This document shows, in pieces, positions 18,620-26,100 of a stretch of 64,000 nucleotides of DNA (position 1 is its first letter; every line of letters begins with the position of its first letter). The translations under genes were made by a program, and so were the position numbers. Below the pieces are notes generated by a model. It saw only the letters and a list, made by a program, of their open reading frames with translations, did no database searches and was not told the origin of the DNA. The DNA is from Hydrogenophaga sp. (GTDB taxonomy: Bacteria > Pseudomonadota > Gammaproteobacteria > Burkholderiales > Burkholderiaceae_C). The stretch spans positions 376,949-440,948 of the forward strand of contig NZ_JAHCKL010000001.1 in NCBI RefSeq assembly GCF_026125785.1. Direction: 5' to 3'.

Positions 18620-18949
18620 ATGACCGAAAATGCTGAACGCACCAGTCAGGAATCAGACAACTATGTCACGAGTTTCGAGACTGGCATCATGGCACGCGAG
18701 GGTGAATGGGTTGGCGTCTGCATCAAGTTTGCAATGTATGACCACCGTACCAGGCTCACGCATTGGCCACGTCGTTCCTTTACCTTGCTGATGAGGTCTC
18801 TGGCTGGCTATTGCAAGCAGCTTGGCAGCAATGCCTTCATGCTGCGTGCCAAAGCCGATCCCTCGCTGGTGGAGAACCTTGCCGAGAGGCACCCCTATCA
18901 CACGCTGTTGACGGAAGTTGTTGATTCATCAGCACAACTGAGCCAGTGA
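18620..18949 (+). CDS. Small hypothetical protein, C-terminus replaced by an IS21 end
   Basis: A 109-residue protein of unknown family; acidic N-terminus, then a mixed alpha/beta body (GVCIKFAMYDHRTRLTHWP, RRSFTLLMRSLAGYC). It follows the SNF2 gene by 26 bp and looks like the last gene of that operon. The terminal inverted repeat of the IS21 element begins at 18919, so about the last ten codons (VVDSSAQLSQ) and the stop are supplied by the insertion sequence. The natural C-terminus was lost, and function may be altered. Confidence 0.55.
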   Translation: MTENAERTSQESDNYVTSFETGIMAREGEWVGVCIKFAMYDHRTRLTHWPRRSFTLLMRSLAGYCKQLGSNAFMLRAKADPSLVENLAERHPYHTLLTEVVDSSAQLSQ

Positions 18950-18986
18950 TCACGTCGAATATTGAGCCACTGGGTTGATAGATGTT

Positions 18987-20081
18987 GGCTCTTTTCGCGA
19001 AACGTATGGATAGGGTCTTTATTCCAGCCCGATAGCCCCCAGCTGTAGTGCATGGCGCACAAGCGTCTGCCAACGTACGGGAGCTGAACGTGAAGCAACC
19101 CAAACTCCATCGACTGATGCAGGCCATTGCCCAGTTGAGCTGGCGCCAGCGCAGGGTGCTGCAGGCCCAGCTGGCTGCGCTGCAAGCGCGAGAGGCCTCC
19201 ATTGAAGCCATCGAATCGCAAGCGCCTGGCCGCTGCCCCCATTGCAGCGGCACGCACTTCGTCAAGAACGGCTTTGCCCGAGGCCTGCAGCGCTTTCTGT
19301 GCCGTGGCTGCACACGCACCTTCAACGCCCTGACGGGCACGCCGCTGAGCAAGCTGCACCTGCGGAGCAAATGGCTGGCGTACGCACGGGCGCTCGACCA
19401 AGGCTTGAGCATTCCCCAGGTGGCCCGGCTGCTGGACGTGGCCTGGAGCACGGCGTTTCGCTGGCGCCACCGCTTCTTGCAGCTGCCCAGCCGGCGCCAG
19501 GCCTGCGCGCTGCACGGCATTGCCGAGGTCGACGAATCCTATTTCCTTGAGTCCTGCAAAGGCCAGCGGGCCCTGCTGCGCCAGGCGCGCCGGCGTGGCG
19601 GCAAGGCGAGCAAACGCGGTGTCAGCAAGGAACAAGTGCCCGTGCTCATGGCGCGCGACCGCGCGGGCGCCACGGCCAACATCATCGTGGCGCGCACCAG
19701 CGCCGCCGAGCTCAGCGCAGCGCTGGCGCCCCTGTTGCCCAAGGACACCGTGCTGTGCACTGACAGCAGCCCCTCGCTGGCGGCTGCGGCTCAGTTGCTG
19801 GGCGTGCAACACCACAGCATCAACGTCAGCGCCGGCATTCGCGTCGATGGGCCTTGGCATGTGCAAAACGTCAACGCCTACGTCAGCCGCTTGCGCGGCT
19901 GGATGCGCCGCTTGCGCGGCTGGATGCGCCGCTTCAAGGGCGTGGCCACCAAGTACCTGGCCTCTTACCTGGGCTGGTTTCGCATGCTTGACTGCGCCCC
20001 CGGGTCTGCCCCGCAGCCTGCATCGGTACTGGCTTTGGCTATCCATGGGTGAGTCCATCCATACGGTTCGCGAAAAGAGCC
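18987..20081 (+). mobile_element. IS1595-family element nested in IS21
   Basis: The inverted ends are GGCTCTTTTCGCGAAACG at 18987 and GGCTCTTTTCGCGAACCG on the minus strand from 20081, flanked by the exact 8-bp repeat TAGATGTT at 18979-18986 and 20082-20089. The element sits 12 bp beyond the istB stop codon, so it leaves the IS21 genes intact. One transposase gene fills it. Confidence 0.95.
19090..20052 (+). CDS. IS1595-family transposase
   Basis: A 320-residue protein; the GTG at 19090 gives the usual start (VKQPKLHRLMQA). An N-terminal zinc ribbon CPHCSGTHFVKNG...CRGCTRTFN (about residues 42-70) is followed by an HTH (LSIPQVARLLDVAWSTAFRW) and the ISXO2-like DDE-type catalytic domain, whose acidic residues are likely in IAEVDESYF, CTDSSPS and the His/Asn region near PWHVQNVN. 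A 21-bp tandem duplication at 19895-19936 repeats LRGWMRR once, in frame, in the C-terminal part. This could reduce activity or be a strain polymorphism. Confidence 0.9.
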   Translation: MKQPKLHRLMQAIAQLSWRQRRVLQAQLAALQAREASIEAIESQAPGRCPHCSGTHFVKNGFARGLQRFLCRGCTRTFNALTGTPLSKLHLRSKWLAYARALDQGLSIPQVARLLDVAWSTAFRWRHRFLQLPSRRQACALHGIAEVDESYFLESCKGQRALLRQARRRGGKASKRGVSKEQVPVLMARDRAGATANIIVARTSAAELSAALAPLLPKDTVLCTDSSPSLAAAAQLLGVQHHSINVSAGIRVDGPWHVQNVNAYVSRLRGWMRRLRGWMRRFKGVATKYLASYLGWFRMLDCAPGSAPQPASVLALAIHG

Positions 20082-20093
20082 TAGATGTTTTGG

Positions 20094-20909
20094 CTATTCG
20101 GTTGTGGATAAGTCTATCGGGTCTGCTGTTTTTCGATCTCCTTTCTGAGCTTTGCTGCGCGGCTTGGGTGGCGCCGCGCCAGCGGCACTGGAATGCTTGA
20201 ATCGCCAGCTTTCATTGCCTGTCTCCACGATGTGGCAGTGGTGCGTGAGGCGGTCGAGCAAAGCGGTGGTCATCTTGGCGTCGCCAAAGACACTGCTCCA
20301 TTCTGAGAAGGTGAGGTTGGTGGTGATCACCACGCTCGTTCGCTCGTAGAGTTTGGAGAGCAGGTGGAACAGCATCGCACCGCCCGACTGCGTGAACGGC
20401 AGGTAGCCCAATTCATCGAGGATCACCAGATCGACGTACATCAGCCGGTGCGCCATTTGCCCGGACTTGTTCTGCGCCTTCTCCATCTCCAGGGCGTTGA
20501 CCAGGTCCACCGTGGAGAAGAAGCGCACCCGTTTGCCATGCATGCGGATGGCCTCGATCCCCATGGCTGTGGCCAGATGGGTCTTGCCCGTGCCGGGGCC
20601 ACCGACCAGCACCACGTTGTGTGCCGAGTCCACGAAGCCCAGGGTGTGCAGATGGCGCACCAACGCCTCATCGATGGGCGTGTGGGCGAAGTCAAAGCCA
20701 GCGAGATCGCGGTGCGCCGGGAACCGCGCCACGCGCATCTGGTACGCCATGGAGCGCACCTCGCGCTGCGCAGTCTCGGCCTTGATGAGTTGGTGCAACA
20801 CGGCCTCGTGATCGAGCGACTTCATGCGGGCAGTGCCCAGCACTTCTGGCCAGGCACTGGCCATGCCGTGCAGGCCCAGCGCCTTCAAAGCATCCATGAC
20901 GTCATGCAT
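20094..20909 (-). CDS. istB: IS21 helper ATPase IstB
   Basis: A 271-residue DnaC-like AAA+ ATPase. Its Walker A motif is [16 protein letters not shown] and Walker B is [12 protein letters not shown], followed by sensor region [20 protein letters not shown]. The start at 20909 overlaps the end of istA by 8 bp, typical of IS21. It cooperates with IstA in target selection and transposition. The longer frame to 20933 is not needed. Confidence 0.95.
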   Translation of the reverse strand: MHDVMDALKALGLHGMASAWPEVLGTARMKSLDHEAVLHQLIKAETAQREVRSMAYQMRVARFPAHRDLAGFDFAHTPIDEALVRHLHTLGFVDSAHNVVLVGGPGTGKTHLATAMGIEAIRMHGKRVRFFSTVDLVNALEMEKAQNKSGQMAHRLMYVDLVILDELGYLPFTQSGGAMLFHLLSKLYERTSVVITTNLTFSEWSSVFGDAKMTTALLDRLTHHCHIVETGNESWRFKHSSAAGAAPPKPRSKAQKGDRKTADPIDLSTTE

Positions 20910-22449
20910 GGCCGGACTCCTGTGACGCCTCAAGAGGCGGGGCGTTGCGCAGCGCGTCGTAGCGCTGCAGGTTGGCCAGTGGCGGCGTGCTGAGCGTGAG
21001 CATGGTGGCCACCGGTGGCTCGGGCATGCGCTGCTCCTGCAGGCGCGAGAGCAGGTTGAGCACGTGCTCGGCGCTCACTCGCCCCGACTGCAGTGCCAGC
21101 TCCACGGCCACCAGCACGGCTTCGAGCCCGTGCAGGCTCACGCCCATGAGCACCTGCGCCATCACCTTGTCGCCACCGCTGTGGCGCAGCAACTGGCGCT
21201 GCAGCTCCTGCAGGGGTTCGGGTATGGTCTTGAAGGGCGCGCCGTTGCGCAACGCGCCGGGCTTGCGCTCGATCAGCGCGATGTAGTGCATCCAGTCGTA
21301 GAGCGTCTGATCCCGCTCGAAGCTGCGCGCCAGGCGCACCTTTCGCCCGTCAGGCCCGACCACCAGCAGGCCATCCGCGTAGGCCCGCAGACTGACCACC
21401 GCATGGATCCACTCGCACGGCACGCTGTAGCGGTTGCGCTGGAAGTGAATCAGCGAGGTGGCAGAGACCCGCACCGGCTGCTCCACGTAGCCATCAAACG
21501 CCCGGGGGGTGGGCATGAGGCGAGCACGCTCGTCCTGCCAGACGTCGGCCACCGTGAGGTGTGCCCACTCAGGGTGAGCCATCTCGGCCCAGGCCTTCAC
21601 ACAGGCCTGCTGCAACCAGTCGTTGAGCTCGTCCAGCGATCCCCAGCGTCGCTCACTGGCCTCGCGCCAGATGTCCTTGCGCCGATCCTGGACGTTCTTC
21701 TCGACGACCCCCTTCTCCCAGCCGGCGGCCCGGTTGCAGAACTCCGGCTCGAACAGGTAGTGCCCGGTCATCGCCTCAAAGCGCGCATTGACGCTGCGTT
21801 GCTTGCCCTGGCCGACCTTGTCCACCGCCGTCTTCATGTTGTCGTAGATGCCCCGGCGGGGCACGCCACCGAAGAGGGCGAACGCCCGTGCGTGCGCATC
21901 GAACAGCATCTCGTGCGCCTGGCTGTAGTACGCCACCAGGCAGAAGGCGCGACTGGCCGCCAGCTTGGTGTGTGCCACCTCCAGGCGGCGACGCAGCCCG
22001 CCAATGAAGAGGTACTCGCAGCTCCAGTCGAACTGGAACGCCTCGCCCAGTTCGAAGCTCAGCGGCACGAACCCTGCACCACGCGCCGCGTTGCCCTGCT
22101 CTTGCTGCCAGCGCTGGGCAAATGTGTACACCGGCCCTCGGCTGCCACTGTAGCCCTGCACCCGCAGCGCTTCAAACATGGCCTTGATACCGCGCCGATC
22201 GCGTTTGCTGCGATGGCTATCGGCTTTGAGCCACTGGCTCAACTGCTCCTTGTACGGATCCAGGATGCTGGGGCCCGAGACCCGCTGCGGGTATCGGGGC
22301 TCGACCATCTGCTCGTCTTTGAGCCACTTGGTGGCTGTGTTGCGCGAGATGCCCAGCCGCCGGCTGGCCTCGCGCACCGACACGTCCTGCCTCAGCACGA
22401 GGCGGCGTAACTTGCTCAATGTGCTCACGTTAATCACTCCTGCTCCCAC
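20902..22449 (-). CDS. istA: IS21-family transposase IstA
   Basis: A 515-residue protein with an N-terminal HTH ([20 protein letters not shown]), an integrase-type DDE core ([11 protein letters not shown] as the first acidic position, [36 protein letters not shown]) and a C-terminal DNA-binding/IstB-interaction region. A GTG a few codons inside ([11 protein letters not shown]) is an alternative start. Complete and probably active. Confidence 0.93.
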   Translation of the reverse strand: MGAGVINVSTLSKLRRLVLRQDVSVREASRRLGISRNTATKWLKDEQMVEPRYPQRVSGPSILDPYKEQLSQWLKADSHRSKRDRRGIKAMFEALRVQGYSGSRGPVYTFAQRWQQEQGNAARGAGFVPLSFELGEAFQFDWSCEYLFIGGLRRRLEVAHTKLAASRAFCLVAYYSQAHEMLFDAHARAFALFGGVPRRGIYDNMKTAVDKVGQGKQRSVNARFEAMTGHYLFEPEFCNRAAGWEKGVVEKNVQDRRKDIWREASERRWGSLDELNDWLQQACVKAWAEMAHPEWAHLTVADVWQDERARLMPTPRAFDGYVEQPVRVSATSLIHFQRNRYSVPCEWIHAVVSLRAYADGLLVVGPDGRKVRLARSFERDQTLYDWMHYIALIERKPGALRNGAPFKTIPEPLQELQRQLLRHSGGDKVMAQVLMGVSLHGLEAVLVAVELALQSGRVSAEHVLNLLSRLQEQRMPEPPVATMLTLSTPPLANLQRYDALRNAPPLEASQESGHA

Positions 22450-22543
22450 GTGCTGAAAAATTCAGCACGATAGAGCCGCAACGTGGCTCAGATTTCAGCG
22501 TGAACGCGTCCCGAAATGGCCCAGTTTTGGAAATGAATCAACA

Positions 22544-22745
22544 CCGGGTGCATTGGTGTAGCTCTGCAGGCCCTTGGCCTGCAATCTACGGCATCGCAGG
22601 AGTCGGGCCGCCCGAGTTCGCGAAGCCATTCTGTCTAGCCTGCCTGATGTAGTTTGGAGGAAGGCGGCAATAGAGTTGCCACACACCAGGAAGCAAGTCA
22701 CACCTGCGCGGAGCACTTGCCGATGCAGCGAGGGGCGTCGCCTTC
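22544..22745. other. Short unassigned gap between IS21 and the MazF gene
   Basis: About 200 bp with no supported gene. The minus-strand frame here is continuous with, but unrelated to, the MazF frame and shows no family pattern. It is probably a relic of sequence broken by IS21. Confidence 0.4.
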
Positions 22746-23081
22746 TCATTCAAGGATCGTGGCCAGCTTTGCCAAAACATCATCCATGATGTAGCCAGGC
22801 ACGCTTTCCACCTTGCGGCCGCCGCGGGCGAGCACATCCAGCGCGCGTGGCTGGGCGCACACGACAACGCCCGTTGTTCGAGTGCCTGCGCCCATCAGGG
22901 AGACGGCGAAACCGGCCATGCGGGTGAAGGCGCCGCCGCTGGTGATCGGTAGCACCACGGGCGTCTTCGTCAGGCGGTTGAACGCGCCTGGCGAGACGAT
23001 GAGCACTGGGCGGGTGCCCTGCTGCTCATGGCCGGAGGTGGGATCGAGCGAGACGAAATAAATGTCCCCGCGCTCCATCAC
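22746..23081 (-). CDS. Type II toxin, MazF/PemK endoribonuclease family
   Basis: A 111-residue protein with the family signature: RGDIYFVSLDPTSGHEQQG (catalytic Arg/His region), RPVLIVSPGAFN, VVLPITSGG and VVVCAQPRALDV. MazF toxins cleave mRNA at short sequences. It overlaps the antitoxin stop by 4 bp (start 23081, with a second Met one codon later), so it is translated after the antitoxin. The overlapping pair looks complete and probably stabilises the ICE. Confidence 0.9.
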   Translation of the reverse strand: MMERGDIYFVSLDPTSGHEQQGTRPVLIVSPGAFNRLTKTPVVLPITSGGAFTRMAGFAVSLMGAGTRTTGVVVCAQPRALDVLARGGRKVESVPGYIMDDVLAKLATILE

Positions 23082-23335
23082 AGCAACTCACGGCCGATGG
23101 CGGGGGTATCCAGCCATTCTTTTTCCTCGACGCTCGGATCGCCCGAGGGGTCACACTGGGCCAGCAGTTCATCAAGCGTGTAGTGAGGCCGCGGCTTGGG
23201 TTCGATGACCAGGCGACCATGATCGATAGCCAAGCCAACCGTGGTGCCAGCCGCCAGGTGCAATTGATCGAGAAAGGCGGGCGGGACGGCCAGCATGACC
23301 GAGCCGCCGACTTTGCGTAGGTTCGTGGTGTGCAT
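23078..23335 (-). CDS. Type II antitoxin, MazE/AbrB-fold
   Basis: An 85-residue protein. The N-terminal swapped-hairpin AbrB domain is visible (NLRKVGGSVMLAVPPAFLDQ, AGTTVGLAIDHGRLVIEP), and the C-terminal part (YTLDELLAQCDP...EEKEWLDTP) is the acidic toxin-binding tail. It precedes and overlaps the MazF-like gene and should repress the operon through the palindrome at 23356-23373. Confidence 0.9.
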   Translation of the reverse strand: MHTTNLRKVGGSVMLAVPPAFLDQLHLAAGTTVGLAIDHGRLVIEPKPRPHYTLDELLAQCDPSGDPSVEEKEWLDTPAIGRELL

Positions 23336-23355
23336 TTGAGGCCCGCATTGGTTAA

Positions 23356-23373
23356 GTTATACGAAAATATAAC
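23356..23373. promoter_or_regulatory. Putative MazE operator
   Basis: GTTATA-CGAAAA-TATAAC is a perfect palindrome with 6-bp arms, 20 bp upstream of the antitoxin start in an AT-rich promoter stretch. Confidence 0.6.
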
Positions 23374-23420
23374 ATGACTCAATGAAACATGCCAACGGCT
23401 TCGACTCGTGCTGATGAGTG

Positions 23421-23852
23421 TCATGTTTTCTCGGGGAGAAATTCCCAGGGGTTGACCAGCTGAACCCCGGTGGCCTCGAAATGCTTGATGTTGCGCGTGA
23501 CCACGGCCGCACCATGGACGAGGCCCGTTGCGGCAATCAACGGATCACGGTAGTCCCTGGAATCAGCCCACTGCAATTTCGCCGCCTGTCGGGCGACGAC
23601 GTGATCGATGGGCAGGATGCGGCCGGCAAAAGCCGGCAGCACCATTTTCTCAAGCCAGTGATTGAAAACCCCCGCCTGCGCCGCGTCCCCGCGCTGCTCG
23701 GCCAGGCTGATGCCGCGCTGGATCTCCAGCACGGTGATGGCGGTGATGAATAGCTGGTCGGTGCTCTGGGCGGCCAACCAGGCTTGCACATTCGAGGCGC
23801 AGGTGCTCTTGCGAGCCTCGGAAACGACGTTGGTGTCCAGGATCAGCATCAC
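23421..23852 (-). CDS. VapC-like PIN-domain toxin
   Basis: A 143-residue PIN protein. Acidic active-site residues are visible in MLILDTNVVSEARK (Asp near 6), ITVLEIQRGI (Glu), ILPIDHVVARQAA (Asp) and DYRDPLIAATGLVHGAAVVT (Asp), a full set for a metal-dependent RNase. It follows an antitoxin gene by 30 bp on the same strand. In VapC toxins the usual target is tRNA or rRNA. Confidence 0.92.
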   Translation of the reverse strand: MMLILDTNVVSEARKSTCASNVQAWLAAQSTDQLFITAITVLEIQRGISLAEQRGDAAQAGVFNHWLEKMVLPAFAGRILPIDHVVARQAAKLQWADSRDYRDPLIAATGLVHGAAVVTRNIKHFEATGVQLVNPWEFLPEKT

Positions 23853-23882
23853 ATCACTTCTCCCTGCCGTTGCTGGTGGGCG

Positions 23883-24146
23883 TCATGCGTCCAAATCCTT
23901 GGCGTCGATGCGGATGGGTTCAACGTCGAAATCGTAGGCGTCGGCTTCGGGCATGCGCAGCAGCTCCACGAGGCTCTTGTCGGTCTTTGTGAGGCGGCGG
24001 TATTCGGCGATGGGGATGAGCGCGAGGGAAGGCTCGCCGCGGTCTGTGATGATCACGGTGTCCCCCTCGGATGCGGCGCGCTTAGCCGCGCTGACGTTAT
24101 GCACGAACTCTCGGCTCGTGACGGTTCGCACTTGTGCCTGTCCCAT
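23883..24146 (-). CDS. Phd/YefM-family antitoxin
   Basis: An 87-residue protein with the Phd N-terminal fold: VTSREFVHNVSAAKRAASEG then DTVIITDRGEPSLALIPIAE. The start at 24146 is chosen because AAAGGAAA lies 6-7 bp upstream; the longer frame to 24161 covers the RBS itself. The acidic C-terminus (ADAYDFDVEPIRID) would wrap the PIN toxin encoded downstream. Confidence 0.9.
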   Translation of the reverse strand: MGQAQVRTVTSREFVHNVSAAKRAASEGDTVIITDRGEPSLALIPIAEYRRLTKTDKSLVELLRMPEADAYDFDVEPIRIDAKDLDA

Positions 24147-24175
24147 GATCTTTCCTTTCAATCCACTTGATGATG

Positions 24176-24288
24176 TTAGTCACGTTGCCAACATTGGTCA
24201 AGAATGATCGTATCGCTGTAGGCTGCAATCTTCTTGTCATGCGTCAGCAGCCGCATGGGCTCCACCAGGGCCTGGGTCATCAGCGTCC
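24176..24288 (-). pseudogene. C-terminal fragment of a second PIN-domain toxin
   Basis: On the minus strand this reads RTLMTQALVEPMRLLTHDKK then IAAYSDTIIL and a stop at 24176-24178. This is the characteristic last segment of VapC-type toxins (LTHDKKIAAYSDTII). No N-terminal PIN part or start is present, so it is a fragment left by recombination at the edge of the TA cluster. Confidence 0.7.
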
Positions 24289-24387
24289 GATCACCTTAAA
24301 CCAGGGTCGCTATCGCTCCACGTTGTTGCGAATAACATCCTCCGTTTGCTGCGATCGTGCTCTGCAGAACGGTTAAAAAACACTTGC

Positions 24388-24439
24388 ATATCGTAGCGCT
24401 ATCATATATCGTATCTGTATTGTAATTAATGGATATGAT
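24388..24439. promoter_or_regulatory. Repeat-rich operator/promoter of the KfrA-like gene
   Basis: Two direct copies of ATATCGTA (24388-24395 and 24406-24413) are spaced 18 bp apart, and ATCATAT (24401) is inverted as ATATGAT (24433). KfrA proteins bind such repeats in their own promoter region, so autoregulation is likely. Confidence 0.5.
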
Positions 24440-25057
24440 ATGTCTCGCCCAGGAATTTCCGCCGCCCATGTCGCAGCAGCCGCCGAGGCGCTGCAGGCCG
24501 AGGGTCAGCAACCCACTATCCGCGCCGTGCGCGAGCGCCTGGGCGACACCGGTAGCCCGAACACCATCCAGCGGCACCTGGCCGCGTGGCGCAAATCGCG
24601 CCCGGCAGCTATACCAGGGCAGGAGCTACCGAAGGCGCTGGCCGCTGCCATCGCCGCCGAGCTGGCAGGCGCTGCAACCGCAGCGCGTGAAGCGGCTCAG
24701 GCCGAAATAGACCAGGCGCAGGCCGAGGCCGCCGAACTGGCAGTAGCCGGTGAGGCACTGGAAACCGCCCGCGACGACCTGTCAGTACTGGCGCAGGCGC
24801 TGCGCGGTGAGCGTGACACTCTTGCAGGCCGGGTGGATGCCCTGCAGGCCGAGAACGAGCGTCTGCGCGTTGCACTGGACGCAGGGCGGGAGCAGGCACA
24901 GACGGCGCAGCAGGCAGCTGCCGTGGCCCAGGCCCAAGTCCAGGCGGCGCTGGAGCGCGCAACGCGTGCGGAAACACTGGCAGCGCAGCAGGCCCAGGAG
25001 CTGACCAGGGCCCAGCAGGAAGCCGCGCACCTGCGGGGACGCATGGAGGCCACCTGA
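24440..25057 (+). CDS. KfrA-like DNA-binding coiled-coil protein
   Basis: A 205-residue protein. The N-terminal KfrA domain (ISAAHVAAAAEALQAEG, TIRAVRERLGDTGSPNTIQR) is a winged-helix-type DNA binder. It is followed by an uninterrupted Ala/Glu/Gln-rich coiled coil from about residue 65 to the end. KfrA proteins on plasmids and ICEs act as autorepressors and may help partition or nucleoid organisation. It stands between TA loci and has AT-rich repeats upstream. Confidence 0.88.
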   Translation: MSRPGISAAHVAAAAEALQAEGQQPTIRAVRERLGDTGSPNTIQRHLAAWRKSRPAAIPGQELPKALAAAIAAELAGAATAAREAAQAEIDQAQAEAAELAVAGEALETARDDLSVLAQALRGERDTLAGRVDALQAENERLRVALDAGREQAQTAQQAAAVAQAQVQAALERATRAETLAAQQAQELTRAQQEAAHLRGRMEAT

Positions 25058-25190
25058 CCGCTCAAGCCGTCGCATGTAACGTCCCGGATTCCCGACCCGG
25101 TGGCACACAAGGCAAGCGAGATTCAGCAGGCGCCGAAAGATGACATTGGGCGTCGGACAACATTGATCTGTCAGATGTGCGGCGCGGTAA

Positions 25191-25217
25191 GTACCAACAA
25201 TTAATATAAAATGGTAC
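25191..25217. promoter_or_regulatory. Putative ParD operator
   Basis: GTACCA (25191-25196) and TGGTAC (25212-25217) form an inverted repeat around the AT-rich sequence ACAATTAATATAAAA, which includes a plausible -10. It lies 19 bp before the antitoxin start. Confidence 0.5.
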
Positions 25218-25236
25218 GCAGCCAAGGAGAGCATCC

Positions 25237-25482
25237 ATGCGAAATACATCCGTATCCCTCGGGCAGCACTTCACCAGTTTCATTGATTCCCAAGTGCAGG
25301 GCGGACGCTATGGCTCCGCAAGCGATGTAGTCCGGGCAGGGCTGCGACTGCTGGAGGAGCATGAAACCAGGGTAAAGGCGCTGCAAGATGCGTTGAATGT
25401 CGGCCTTGCATCCGGTGAACCGCGTCCGTTCGACTTCGAGGCTTTTAAGGCCCGTAAGCGTGCAGGGTTTCCAGCGCCATGA
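25237..25482 (+). CDS. ParD-like ribbon-helix-helix antitoxin
   Basis: An 81-residue protein with a clear RHH/CopG-type N-terminus (TSVSLGQHFTSFIDSQVQGG, SASDVVRAGLRLLEEHE) and an acidic tail. The RBS AAGGAGAG precedes the ATG. Its stop overlaps the toxin start (ATGA). Confidence 0.93.
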   Translation: MRNTSVSLGQHFTSFIDSQVQGGRYGSASDVVRAGLRLLEEHETRVKALQDALNVGLASGEPRPFDFEAFKARKRAGFPAP

Positions 25483-25763
25483 AAGCCATTGCGTTTTCGC
25501 CAGCGGCGGAGGCGGACATTGGCGAGATTTGGGACTACAGCGCGGACAGGTGGGGGCCAGACCAGGCCGACAGCTACACCGACACAATTCGGGATGCCTG
25601 CTATGCGCTAGCCCGAGGAACAAAGCAAGGCCGCCCCTCCGTGCTGCCGAACCTGCAGAAATACCTATGCGGCTCGCATGTGGTCTATTTCCTCGATTTC
25701 CCAGACCACCTGAACGTGATCCGCGTGCTGCACCAACGGCAAGACGTTGAGCGGCACCTATAG
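25479..25763 (+). CDS. ParE-like toxin
   Basis: A 94-residue RelE/ParE-superfamily protein: FSPAAEADIGEIWDYSADRW, a central SVLPNLQKYLCGSHVVYFLDF and the C-terminal VIRVLHQRQDVERHL. ParE toxins poison DNA gyrase. It is coupled to the ParD antitoxin by an ATGA overlap and appears complete. Confidence 0.93.
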   Translation: MKAIAFSPAAEADIGEIWDYSADRWGPDQADSYTDTIRDACYALARGTKQGRPSVLPNLQKYLCGSHVVYFLDFPDHLNVIRVLHQRQDVERHL

Positions 25764-25847
25764 GTCAAAGAAACTCTCTGCTGCCTTGAGTGCGGCGCGA
25801 CAGCCGGCTTCGGTGTCACTGTTGATGGGGTGCAGGGTGCGGTTCAT
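25758..25847 (-). CDS. Possible tiny or truncated ORF
   Basis: A 29-codon minus-strand frame (MNRTLHPINSDTEAG...ESFFDL) overlaps the ParE stop by 6 bp. It could be the 5' or 3' scrap of an ICE gene cut by the TA insertion. There is no clear RBS, and function is unknown. Confidence 0.2.
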   Translation of the reverse strand: MNRTLHPINSDTEAGCRAALKAAESFFDL

Positions 25848-26000
25848 AGTGTGGCTTCCACGGTGTGGGCGTCGATGACGACTATTGACATCGCTCCCCG
25901 AACCATATAGCTTTCGTCCTGTGACATGCCGCAAGGCACCACGCAGCGCCTCAACTCTTGAAAGGCGCACGCACTGACTCCCAAGGTCGGTGCCAGAGTA

Positions 26001-26100
26001 TTTTCGTTGCAACCCGGACAGGGATTTTGCGTATCCCTGTCCTCGGCCTCACGGTCGGTGTCGGGCTGCGTGATCTCCTAAGTCCATTCTTTTGGAGATC
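26001..26100 (+). ncRNA. Structured 5' leader of the DUF3577 gene
   Basis: TTTTCGTTGCAACCC is followed by a perfect 10-bp hairpin (GGACAGGGAT at 26016-26025, ATCCCTGTCC at 26033-26042), then a further stem-rich segment and the RBS. The same box-plus-hairpin arrangement precedes the genes at 27517, 28644, 29314, 29819 and 30573. Confidence 0.55.

Larger units (their letters stand above)
18919..22543 (-). mobile_element. IS21-family element (istA-istB) carrying a nested IS1595 element
   Basis: The outer ends are TGTTGATTCATC at 18919 and its inverted counterpart TGTTGATTCATTTCC reading inward from 22543. Each is followed by IS21-type internal repeats (AACTGAGCCAGT and ATTGAGCCACTGG on the left; AACTGGGCCAT and TCTGAGCCACG on the right). 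istA and istB are complete and overlap on the minus strand. No matching target duplication is visible at the two outer borders (AAGT versus CCGG), so the element may have been joined by recombination. Without the nested IS1595 it would be about 2.5 kb, normal for IS21. Confidence 0.88.

Noticed and set aside
21064-22410. 448-codon plus-strand frame opposite istA
   Set aside because: Antisense of a clear IstA transposase; no start context or family signal.
24167-24376. 69-codon plus-strand frame in the gap before the KfrA gene
   Set aside because: It is antisense to the PIN-toxin fragment and shows no protein family pattern.
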